NCBI GenBank assembly: GCA_964610575.1
Contig: CAZSYX010000093.1
Location: forward strand, 1 to 11,332
Source of the DNA: JADJWR01 sp964610575
Lineage (GTDB): Bacteria > Pseudomonadota > Gammaproteobacteria > Burkholderiales > Burkholderiaceae_F
Direction: 5' to 3'
Length of the DNA: 11,332 nucleotides
Position numbers and translations under genes: made by a program. The notes under the pieces are model-generated. The model did not search any database. It was not told where the DNA came from and saw only the letters and a program-made list of their open reading frames with translations. Below, in pieces: positions 5,030 to 11,332 of this stretch. Every line of letters starts with the position of its first letter. Position 1 is the stretch's first letter.

Positions 5030-7201
5030 ATGACGCAAACGTCGCCCGCTCCGATGCCGATCGCTGCGCGCCTGCAGCTGCTCGTGCTGCGTCTCATTGG
5101 CGTCGTCTTCGCGGCCGTCTTGGGCGCCGGCGCCGCGCTGGCGCAGTCGACGGAAGACCCTGAGGCGGTCGACCCGCCGGGTCGCGTCGGCAGCGTGACC
5201 CTGCTGGCCGGCCCGGTGACCATGGTCGATCTCGCCACCGGCAGCCGCGAGGACGCGCTGCTGAACTGGCCGGTGACCGGCGGCTGGCGCATCGAGACCG
5301 GCCGCGCCGGGCGCGCCGAAGTGCGCATCGGCTCCACCGCGCTGCGGCTCGACGACGACACGACGGTCGACTTCGCGCGCCTCGACGATCAGTTGATCCA
5401 GGTTGCCGTGCTGCGCGGCAGCGTTTCGCTGCGCCTGCGCAACCGCGAGATCCTCAATGAGATCGAGCTGCTGACTCAGCGCGAACGAATGGTTTTCGAG
5501 GACGTCGGCCGCTATCGCATCGATGTCGACCGGCCCGCCGGCCTGACCGCGGTCACCGCGTTTGCCGGCCGCGTGCGCATCGGCATCAACCGCAGCACCT
5601 TCGTGGTCGGCAGCGGCCAGCGCGGCGAACTCGCCGCCTCGCCGCTGGTGAGCTTCGAGATCACCGGCGCGGTCGCCGATCGCTTCGACGAATGGGCCGC
5701 CGCGCGCGATGCGCGCGAGGATGCGGTCCGCAGCGCCGCCTACGTGTCGCGCGAGACCACCGGTGTCGAGACGCTCGACGAGTACGGCGACTGGCGCACG
5801 GTCGAGGAATACGGCCCGGTCTGGTTCCCGCGCGGCGTGCCCGCGACCTGGGCACCGTATCGCTACGGCCGCTGGGTCTGGGTCAGCCCCTGGGGCTGGA
5901 CCTGGGTCGACGAGGCGCCGTGGGGGTTCGCGCCGCTGCACTACGGGCGCTGGGCGGTGGTCGGCGGCTACTGGGGCTGGATTCCCGGCGTCGTGGTGCC
6001 GCGGCCGATCTACGCGCCTGCCTTGGTGGCCTGGTTCGGCACGCCCGGCTTCGGCTTGACCGCTGGCGCGCCGATCGGCTGGTTCCCGCTCGGGCCGCGC
6101 GAGTTCTACGTGCCCGCCTATCGCCACACGCCGCGTTACCTGCGCGTCGTCAACGTGCAGCACGTGCCCAACGTCGCCCAGGTCACCATCGTGCAGACGC
6201 CGAACTACGTGCACCGACACCCGGATCGCTCGACCTGGGTGCCGGACGATCGCTTCGGCCGGCCGGAACCGGTGCACCGCGGCCAGCGGCCGCCGCCGTC
6301 CGAGTGGCGCCAGTACATCGGGCGGCCGCAACCGCCGGTGAACGTGCCGAACACCAAGCGGCGGCAGGCGACCGACGGTGTCGCTCGCCCCGCGCCAGTG
6401 ACTGCACCGGTGACAGCGCCGTCCGCGCCGGTCGACACGCGGCCCGCCGTTCGTCCGCCGTCGCCCGTGCCGCGCGCGGTCGAAGCGCCACGGCCGGCCG
6501 CCGTGCCACGTGCCATCGAAGCGCCGCGCCCGATCGAAACGCCGCGCGCCGTCGATGCCCCGCGTGCCCTGCCTGCCGCTCCCCCGCCGGCAGTGCGGCC
6601 GGCACCTTCGCTTGGGGCAGGCGAACCGCCGGCCGTCGGACGAGACGATCGACGCACGGCGCCACGAGCGCCGGCGCCGTCGGCGCAGCAGCCGTCGGCT
6701 CCCTACACGCCGCCTGCCGTGCGATCGCAGCCACGCGAAATCGTGCCTGCGCCGCTGCCGCCGACGCAGCCATCGACGGCGCCATCTGCGCGACCGATCG
6801 AACGGACACGGCCGCGCGATGGGGCGCCTGTGCCGGCGCCGTCGATGCAGCCGCAACCACCGGCGGCCCCATCCTCACCGCCACGGCAGCGTGACGTGAC
6901 CCCACCGCCAACTGCGCCACGTTCAATCGACACGCCCGCGCCGCGCGGCCGCAGCGAGGGCGCCGCGCCTCGCGATGGCCAGCGGCAAGCGCCGCGCGGT
7001 CCCTCGGCGCCGGCGATGACAGCGCCGCCACCGGCGGCCGCTCCGCCACCGGCGGCACCACCGGCGGCGGCACCGTCGAGCAGTCGCGATTCAGGCCGCC
7101 AGCCCCCACCCGCGCGACCCATTGCGCCGACGCGACCGGACAGCGGCGAGCAGCGCGGCAGCGATCGCTCCGGCGGCGGGACTCGCGAAGCCGTTCGCTG
7201 A
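5030..7201 (+). CDS. Large exported FecR-domain/DUF6600 protein with disordered Pro/Ala/Arg tail
   Basis: Encodes 723 residues. A hydrophobic segment followed by GAALAQS (about 15-40) is a signal peptide cut near residue 38. Residues 50-190 look like a FecR-type domain: GWRIETGRAGRAEVRIGSTALRL (85-107, in part), DTTVDF (110-115), then LRGSVSLRLR (128-137). Residues 250-370 are packed with Trp, Tyr and Gly, with two imperfect copies of an APxxYGRW unit (275-294 and 301-320). This is the pattern of DUF6600/YXRW-containing proteins. From about 415 to the end the chain is Pro/Ala/Arg-rich and surely disordered, with PRAxEAPRP-like repeats at 481-512. No FecI sigma factor or FecA receptor lies nearby, so classical iron-signalling is not supported; an envelope or surface role is inferred. 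The start at 5030 lacks a clear ribosome-binding site, and ATG 5054 would also keep the signal peptide. The stop is followed by two hairpins. Confidence 0.85.
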   Translation: MTQTSPAPMPIAARLQLLVLRLIGVVFAAVLGAGAALAQSTEDPEAVDPPGRVGSVTLLAGPVTMVDLATGSREDALLNWPVTGGWRIETGRAGRAEVRIGSTALRLDDDTTVDFARLDDQLIQVAVLRGSVSLRLRNREILNEIELLTQRERMVFEDVGRYRIDVDRPAGLTAVTAFAGRVRIGINRSTFVVGSGQRGELAASPLVSFEITGAVADRFDEWAAARDAREDAVRSAAYVSRETTGVETLDEYGDWRTVEEYGPVWFPRGVPATWAPYRYGRWVWVSPWGWTWVDEAPWGFAPLHYGRWAVVGGYWGWIPGVVVPRPIYAPALVAWFGTPGFGLTAGAPIGWFPLGPREFYVPAYRHTPRYLRVVNVQHVPNVAQVTIVQTPNYVHRHPDRSTWVPDDRFGRPEPVHRGQRPPPSEWRQYIGRPQPPVNVPNTKRRQATDGVARPAPVTAPVTAPSAPVDTRPAVRPPSPVPRAVEAPRPAAVPRAIEAPRPIETPRAVDAPRALPAAPPPAVRPAPSLGAGEPPAVGRDDRRTAPRAPAPSAQQPSAPYTPPAVRSQPREIVPAPLPPTQPSTAPSARPIERTRPRDGAPVPAPSMQPQPPAAPSSPPRQRDVTPPPTAPRSIDTPAPRGRSEGAAPRDGQRQAPRGPSAPAMTAPPPAAAPPPAAPPAAAPSSSRDSGRQPPPARPIAPTRPDSGEQRGSDRSGGGTREAVR

Positions 7202-7209
7202 ACGCCGGC

Positions 7210-7251
7210 CGGCGGCTGCGAGCCGCCGACGCCACGCTGCGAGGCGCAGCG
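7210..7251 (+). terminator. Two tandem hairpins after the DUF6600 gene
   Basis: CGGCGGCT (7210-7217) pairs exactly with AGCCGCCG (7221-7228) around GCG, nine bases after the stop codon. CGCTGC (7235-7240) pairs with GCAGCG (7246-7251) around five bases. Neither is followed by a T run, so this may be a weak terminator, a Rho-related 3' structure or an mRNA-stabilising element rather than a classical intrinsic terminator. Confidence 0.35.
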
Positions 7252-7321
7252 AAATGTGCTAACAAACGACCTCGGCAGACAAGCGCTCGCGGGAACTCGG
7301 GCGTGACGTGGAGGTTCCTTG

Positions 7322-7942
7322 ATGCGCCAGTTTTCTTTCCTTTGCCTGCTACCCGTGGGCGGACTCGTTGCCGCCGTGCTCGCCGGCTGCGCCGCCCAGA
7401 GCACGACACCGGCGATCAAGGTCGTCGCACCGCAGGAGCGGCCAGCATCGGCATCCGCCAGCCAGGTTACCGTCGACAGCGCCAAGACGCCGGCGCAGAT
7501 CGAAGTGGTCTCGGCGCAGTTCGGCGTGTTCGGCGCCGACGAGGACGGCCGCCGCATCCTGCTCGAGACCGACCGCTTCCCGGCCGTGGTGTCGGCCCCC
7601 TTCGGTTGGTACATCGTCTTCAAGGCCGACAAGCCGACGGTGGTCTGGCGCGAGGAGTTCGAACTGCCGGTCGAGCCGCGGACCTGGGGTCCCGGCGAGG
7701 CGATGGGCATCTACGTCATCTCGCCCGACCGCAAGACCGCAGTCACGGAGCGGATCATTCCGACCCGGCTCGGCTTCGTCGCCAACGAGTGGCGCTACGC
7801 GCCCGGCGACCCGATCGGCGCCCACGCGATGCGCGTCTACCTCGACGGCCAGCTGATCCGCGAATTCAAGTTCGACATCGAGGAAGGCCCGGCGCAGCTC
7901 AAGCGCGCGCCCCGCACGCCTGACCGCGGTTCGTCGACCTGA
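7322..7942 (+). CDS. Outer-membrane-type lipoprotein, possibly DUF3859-like
   Basis: Encodes 206 residues. The N-terminus is a lipoprotein signal peptide (MRQFSFLCLLPVGGLVAAVL) with lipobox LAGC and lipidated Cys23; Ala at +2 predicts sorting to the outer membrane. A Ser/Ala/Thr-rich linker follows (to about 60). The globular part begins with VSAQFGVFGADEDGRRILLETDRFPAVV, in which the FGVF/ET pattern and later GFVANEWRYAPGDPIGAHAMRVYLDGQLIREFKFDI resemble the beta-sandwich ends of DUF3859 proteins. That assignment is from memory of the pattern and is tentative. The function is unknown. The ATG at 7322 is preferred to a TTG at 7319 because GTGGAGG (7308-7314) is then seven bases away. A TPR gene starts 16 bases after the stop, so the two are probably one operon. 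Confidence 0.82.
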   Translation: MRQFSFLCLLPVGGLVAAVLAGCAAQSTTPAIKVVAPQERPASASASQVTVDSAKTPAQIEVVSAQFGVFGADEDGRRILLETDRFPAVVSAPFGWYIVFKADKPTVVWREEFELPVEPRTWGPGEAMGIYVISPDRKTAVTERIIPTRLGFVANEWRYAPGDPIGAHAMRVYLDGQLIREFKFDIEEGPAQLKRAPRTPDRGSST

Positions 7943-7958
7943 GCGCCCGCCGGCCGCA

Positions 7959-8882
7959 ATGCACTTTCCGCCGCGTTGCACGCGACGGCTCGCTGCGGTG
8001 GCGCTCACGGCCCTCGCCACTTCATCGCTCTGCGCCATGGACATCGATTCCTTCTGGGAATACTCCGATCCCGCGGCAAGCGAGGCGCGCTTCCGCAGCG
8101 CGCTCGATCAGGCCAAGGGCGACGACCGGCTCGAACTGCTGACGCAGATCGCCCGCACGCACAGCCTGCGCCGCGATTTCACGCAGGCGCACCGGCTGCT
8201 CGACGAGGTCGAGCCGCAGCTGGCCACGGCCGGCGCGGCGCCGCGCGTGCGCTATCTGCTCGAGCGCGGCCGCTCGTTCAACTCGGCGGGCGACAAGGAG
8301 CGCGCGAAGCCGCTGTTCATCGAGGCGTGGCAGATCGCCAGCGCCAATGGCCTCGACGGGCTGGCCGTCGACGCGGCGCACATGGTGCCGATCGTCGTCG
8401 GCGGCGCGGAAGGCGCCGAGTGGACGCGACGCGGCGTCGAGCTGGCGCGCCGCTCCACGGACGCCAAGGCGCGTGCGCTGCTGCCCGCGCTGCTGAACAA
8501 TCACGCCTGGAACCTGCACGACGAAGGCCGCCACGCGGAGGCGCTGCCGGTGTTCCGCGAGGCCGAAACGGCGTGGCTCGCCACCGGCAAGCAGCCGCAG
8601 GGGCGCATCGCGCGCTGGTCGGTGGCGCGCTGCCTGCGCTCGCTCGGCCGCTATGACGAGGCGCTGGCGATCCAGCGCGTACTGGAGCAGGAGTGGGCGG
8701 CTGCCGGCCAGACCGACGGCTACGTGCTCGAGGAACTGGCCGAACTGCTCGACGCGACCGGCAAGCCCGAGGAAGCGAAACCGTACTACCGGCGCGCGGC
8801 CGACGAACTGGGCAGCGATGCCTGGCTGGTGAAGAACGAACCCCGCAGGCTCGCCCGCCTGCGCGAGCGCGGCGGCGGTTGA
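7959..8882 (+). CDS. Tetratricopeptide-repeat protein
   Basis: Encodes 307 residues of alpha-helical repeats, expected to be a protein-interaction scaffold without catalytic activity. TPR-like helix pairs are visible at about 57-90 (LELLTQIARTHSLRRDF..AHRLLDEVEP), 97-130, 175-210 (LLNNHAWNLHDEGRHAEALPVF, in part), 217-250 (ARCLRSLGRYDEALAIQRVL) and 256-285 (ELAELLDATGKPEEAKPYYRRA). The start is ambiguous. From 7959 the first 26 residues (RRLAAVALTALATSSLCA) look like a Sec signal peptide, giving a periplasmic protein. An internal ATG at 8037 would give a cytoplasmic protein beginning MDIDSFWEYSDPAASEARF, where related TPR proteins seem to begin. Neither has a good ribosome-binding site. The gene follows the lipoprotein gene by 16 bases and ends three bases from the convergent DUF454 gene. 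Confidence 0.83.
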   Translation: MHFPPRCTRRLAAVALTALATSSLCAMDIDSFWEYSDPAASEARFRSALDQAKGDDRLELLTQIARTHSLRRDFTQAHRLLDEVEPQLATAGAAPRVRYLLERGRSFNSAGDKERAKPLFIEAWQIASANGLDGLAVDAAHMVPIVVGGAEGAEWTRRGVELARRSTDAKARALLPALLNNHAWNLHDEGRHAEALPVFREAETAWLATGKQPQGRIARWSVARCLRSLGRYDEALAIQRVLEQEWAAAGQTDGYVLEELAELLDATGKPEEAKPYYRRAADELGSDAWLVKNEPRRLARLRERGGG

Positions 8883-8885
8883 TGC

Positions 8886-9332
8886 TCAGGCGTCGCGCGA
8901 CGGAATCCGGTACATCCAGATCGCCAGCAGCACGCCGAAGGCCGCCAGCAGTCCCTGCAGCCAGGGCGGCTTGACGAAGAAGACGATCGACACCGCCAGC
9001 GTCGCCGACATCAGTGCGATCGCCGTCAGCTTGGTCCGGCGCGGCATCGAGCGGTGTTTCTCCCATTCGAGGATCAGCGGGCCGAAGGTGCGATTGGCGA
9101 GCAGCCAGTCGTGAAAGCGGCGCGACGAGCGCGCGAAGCACGCCGCCGCCAGCAGCATCAGCGGCGTGGTCGGCAGCAGGGGCAGGAAGATGCCAATCAC
9201 GCCGAGCGCGACGCAGACCACACCGGCGGCAATCAGCAGCCCGCGGACCAGCGGCGAGCCGTGCTCGCGCACACCGCCGTTCGTCTCCTCCGCCTGTCCG
9301 ACGGCCGCTGCCGCCCTGCGCTCCTCTTCCAT
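8886..9332 (-). CDS. ybaN: DUF454 (YbaN-like) inner-membrane protein
   Basis: Encodes 148 residues. The family signature is clear: GVIGIFLPLLPTTPLMLLAA (44-63), CFARSSRRFHDWLL (65-78) and FGPLILEWEKHRSMPRRTK (83-101). Hydrophobic segments at about 31-50, 52-66, 102-121 and 124-140 predict a small polytopic inner-membrane protein. The molecular role of DUF454 proteins is not established. The N-terminal 25 residues are hydrophilic and poorly conserved-looking, and the ATG at 9332 has no good ribosome-binding site, so the real start could be slightly further in. It is convergent with the TPR gene and divergent from the cyclase gene, with a 135-bp intergenic region that must carry both promoters. 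Confidence 0.88.
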   Translation of the reverse strand: MEEERRAAAAVGQAEETNGGVREHGSPLVRGLLIAAGVVCVALGVIGIFLPLLPTTPLMLLAAACFARSSRRFHDWLLANRTFGPLILEWEKHRSMPRRTKLTAIALMSATLAVSIVFFVKPPWLQGLLAAFGVLLAIWMYRIPSRDA

Positions 9333-9467
9333 GCCCGGAAAGTTAACGCAAGCGCGTGAGGCCCGCTGTCGGAGCGCGGCCGACCATCATTAGACTGGCC
9401 GGCAGAGGAGACAACGGCGAGACAGAGCGGGCACAACTGACCTTGCCGCTCGCCGCTTGGGGAGGGG

Positions 9468-11321
9468 ATGGGCACGCCTTCGATGCGCCGGCTTGCCGCC
9501 GTGATGATCGCCGACGTCGCCGGCTACAGCCGGCTGATGGAGCGCGACGAGGCCGGCACGCACGCGCGCCTGCTCGAGGTCCGCGCCGAGGTCACCGACC
9601 CCGCCGTGCGCCGCCATGGCGGCCGCATCGTGCGCACGGTCGGCGACGGCCTCCTGGTCGAGTTCCCGAGCGCGCTGTCGGCGCTGCAGGCGGCGATCGA
9701 GATCCAGCGCACCATGGCCGAGCGCAACCGCGGGTTGCCCAGGGGCCGGCGCATCGATCACCGCATCGGCATCAACCTCGGCGACATCCTCGTCGACGAG
9801 CACGACATCGCAGGCAACGGCGTCAACGTCGCGGCGCGTCTCGAGTCGATTGCGCCGCCGGGCGGCATCGCCATCTCCGGCACGGTGCGCAGGCAGGTCG
9901 GCGACGACCTCGGCGTCGGCTTCGTCGACGCCGGCCAGCAACAGGTCAAGAACATCTCGCGGCCGATCCGCGTCTTCCGCGTCGAACTGGACGGTCCGCC
10001 ATCGCTGTGGAGCCGCCTGCGCTGCCGCCGCTGGCCTCGCTGGGCATTGGCCGCAGCGGCCTCGTTGGCGCTCGTCCCCGGCATCTGGCTCGGCTACCCG
10101 CAGCAGCAGACGGATACTTCGCTGCCATCGCTGGTCGTGCTGCCGTTCGGTCATCCGGCCCAGGCGCCGGATGCCGAGGCGCTCGCCGACTCGATGACCC
10201 GGCAACTGACCGGCGCGGTGTCTCAGCTGACCGGGCTCGCCGTCACCGCGCCCGCCGTCGCGGCGCAGCTCGGCAGCCGACGCGGCGAGATGCAAAGGAT
10301 CGGCCGCGAACTGAAGGTGCGCTACGCGCTCGACGGCCGCATCGAGCGCGTCGGCAGCCAGGTCGTCGCCATCGTCCACCTGGTCGACACCGGCAGCGGC
10401 AGTTCGCTTTGGAGCGGCCAGCTGCGGGCGCCGGCCGTTGCCACCGATACCGCGCCGCTGGCGCTGGTCGGGCAGTTGGCCGAATCGCTGCGCGCCGCCG
10501 TGCGTGCGGCGGAACTCAAGCGGGTCGCGGCGGAGAAGGAGGAGGCGAGCGCCTATGCGCTGGCGCTCGCCGCCACCGATGAACTGCAGAAGACCACCGA
10601 CCCGAAGCTGCTGGCCGCGATTCGTACGCGCTTCGAGTACGCGCTTGCGCTGGACGCCGATCACGTTCCGGCGCTGACCGGCTACGCGCACTCGCTCGTC
10701 TACGAAGCCGACCGGACCGAGGCGGGACCGATGCGCGACGCGCTGCTGCGCCGGGCCGACCAAGTGTCGCTGCGCGCCGTCACGCGGCGACCCGACGATG
10801 CCGAGGCGTGGGGCGCAAGGGCCAACGTGCTGTTCTTCCGCGGCCAGCTCGACGCCGCCGCCGAGGCCGTGCAGCGCGGCCTGCTGCTGAACCCGTACCT
10901 GGTGCCGCTGCAGTCGTTCAGCGGCCAGATCCGGCTGGCGCAGGGTCGCGGCGAGCAGGCGCTGGCCGCCTTCGACCGCAGCATCGAACTGAACCCGGTC
11001 AGCGCCGGTCACGGTGTGCTGATGCACTTCCGTTGCCGCACGCTGCTGCTGCTCGCCCGCTATGCGGAGGCGATCGAGTCGTGCGAGCGCGGCATGGCGT
11101 TCGGCCCCGAGTGGCCCGACTACATGGTGCTGACCGCCGCCTACGCGCTGCAGGGCGACCCGCAACTCGCGCGGCACGCGCGGGCGGAGCTGATGCGGTT
11201 GCAGCCGTCGTTCTCGATCCGCTGGCACGAGGCGCTCGCCGGCCGCAGCGCCGGCGGAGCACGTACGCAGTTCGACGAGCTGCTGCACGCCGGGCTGCGC
11301 AAGGCGGGCGTGCCTGAGTGA
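9468..11321 (+). CDS. Class III nucleotide cyclase fused to a TM helix, TolB-like domain and TPRs
   Basis: Encodes 617 residues. Residues 8-170 form a class III cyclase homology domain expected to make cAMP (or cGMP) from the nucleoside triphosphate as a dimer. Metal-binding Asp16 (IADVAGYS) and Asp60 (VGDGLLVEF) are present, as are Asp113 in HDIAGNGVNVAAR and the transition-state pair Asn120 and Arg124. The position that is usually a purine-contacting Lys in this group is Arg56 (VRTVGD). One transmembrane helix spans about 190-209 (RWALAAAASLALVPGIWLGY). Residues 219-320 match the TolB/FlgO-like module found in such fusions (SLVVLPF, then IGRELKVRYALDGRIER and SSLWSGQL). TPR-like helices fill 340-580. 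The cyclase is therefore cytoplasmic and the C-terminal part probably periplasmic, a sensor-like layout. The ATG at 9468 follows GGAGGGG closely. The stop lies 11 bases from the window end. Confidence 0.9.
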   Translation: MGTPSMRRLAAVMIADVAGYSRLMERDEAGTHARLLEVRAEVTDPAVRRHGGRIVRTVGDGLLVEFPSALSALQAAIEIQRTMAERNRGLPRGRRIDHRIGINLGDILVDEHDIAGNGVNVAARLESIAPPGGIAISGTVRRQVGDDLGVGFVDAGQQQVKNISRPIRVFRVELDGPPSLWSRLRCRRWPRWALAAAASLALVPGIWLGYPQQQTDTSLPSLVVLPFGHPAQAPDAEALADSMTRQLTGAVSQLTGLAVTAPAVAAQLGSRRGEMQRIGRELKVRYALDGRIERVGSQVVAIVHLVDTGSGSSLWSGQLRAPAVATDTAPLALVGQLAESLRAAVRAAELKRVAAEKEEASAYALALAATDELQKTTDPKLLAAIRTRFEYALALDADHVPALTGYAHSLVYEADRTEAGPMRDALLRRADQVSLRAVTRRPDDAEAWGARANVLFFRGQLDAAAEAVQRGLLLNPYLVPLQSFSGQIRLAQGRGEQALAAFDRSIELNPVSAGHGVLMHFRCRTLLLLARYAEAIESCERGMAFGPEWPDYMVLTAAYALQGDPQLARHARAELMRLQPSFSIRWHEALAGRSAGGARTQFDELLHAGLRKAGVPE

Positions 11322-11332
11322 CAGTGCGCTAG

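Noticed and set aside
4997..6856. A 619-codon open frame antisense to the FecR/DUF6600 gene
   Set aside because: Its translation is a monotonous Arg/His/Ala/Gly-rich string with no domain and no ribosome-binding site. GC-rich third positions on the opposite strand produce such stop-free shadows, whereas the plus-strand frame has a signal peptide and recognisable domains.
7023..7075. CRISPR-like or microsatellite array
   Set aside because: The repeats are in frame, encode an Ala/Pro tail, vary in length and have no spacers.
9390..11288. A 632-codon open frame antisense to the cyclase gene
   Set aside because: It mirrors the cyclase coding frame, has an Arg/Gln/Val/Gly-rich composition typical of a shadow, and shows no domain. 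The plus strand has a complete class III cyclase.

Overview
The window is GC-rich DNA with dense coding and short gaps. It looks like the chromosome of a betaproteobacterium, probably Burkholderiales-like. That rests on high-GC codon use (third positions mostly G or C), Alanine/Arginine/Proline-rich tails, an RhlE-type helicase, a DUF6600 protein and a cyclase/TolB-like/TPR fusion. The assignment is an inference from composition and gene families; there is no rRNA or marker gene to fix it.

Left edge (1-1225) is accessory-like. Positions 1-51 read on the minus strand resemble the 5' end of a group II intron running off the window. Next comes a minus-strand toxin-antitoxin operon: a YlcI/YnfO-like ribbon-helix-helix antitoxin (431-706) whose stop overlaps the GTG start of a ParE/RelE-type toxin (123-434). 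A perfect 10-bp inverted repeat (722-743) sits just upstream of the antitoxin and is a likely operator. Positions 791-1225 hold no gene I can support.

Centre-left (1226-4230) is housekeeping: a plus-strand DEAD-box RNA helicase of the RhlE type, convergent with a minus-strand membrane-anchored HtrA/Deg serine protease with one PDZ domain. The protease is divergent from a small COG2388-type GNAT acetyltransferase. Positions 4231-4629 contain no convincing protein gene but hold several inverted repeats and a textbook intrinsic terminator (4483-4512), a possible small-RNA locus.

Centre-right (4630-8882) is a plus-strand run of exported proteins: a small Pro/Tyr/Val-rich secreted protein, a large FecR-domain/DUF6600 protein with a long disordered Pro/Ala/Arg tail, a lipoprotein, and a TPR protein. 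They look envelope-related, but no shared function is established.

Right end (8886-11321): a minus-strand DUF454 (YbaN-like) inner-membrane protein converges with the TPR gene. A divergent plus-strand gene then encodes a class III nucleotide cyclase fused through one transmembrane helix to a TolB-like domain and TPRs. I found no CRISPR array, tRNA, rRNA or recognisable anti-phage system. The most unusual items are the putative intron end beside the toxin-antitoxin operon, the Lys-to-Arg change in the cyclase active site, and the orphan terminator locus.
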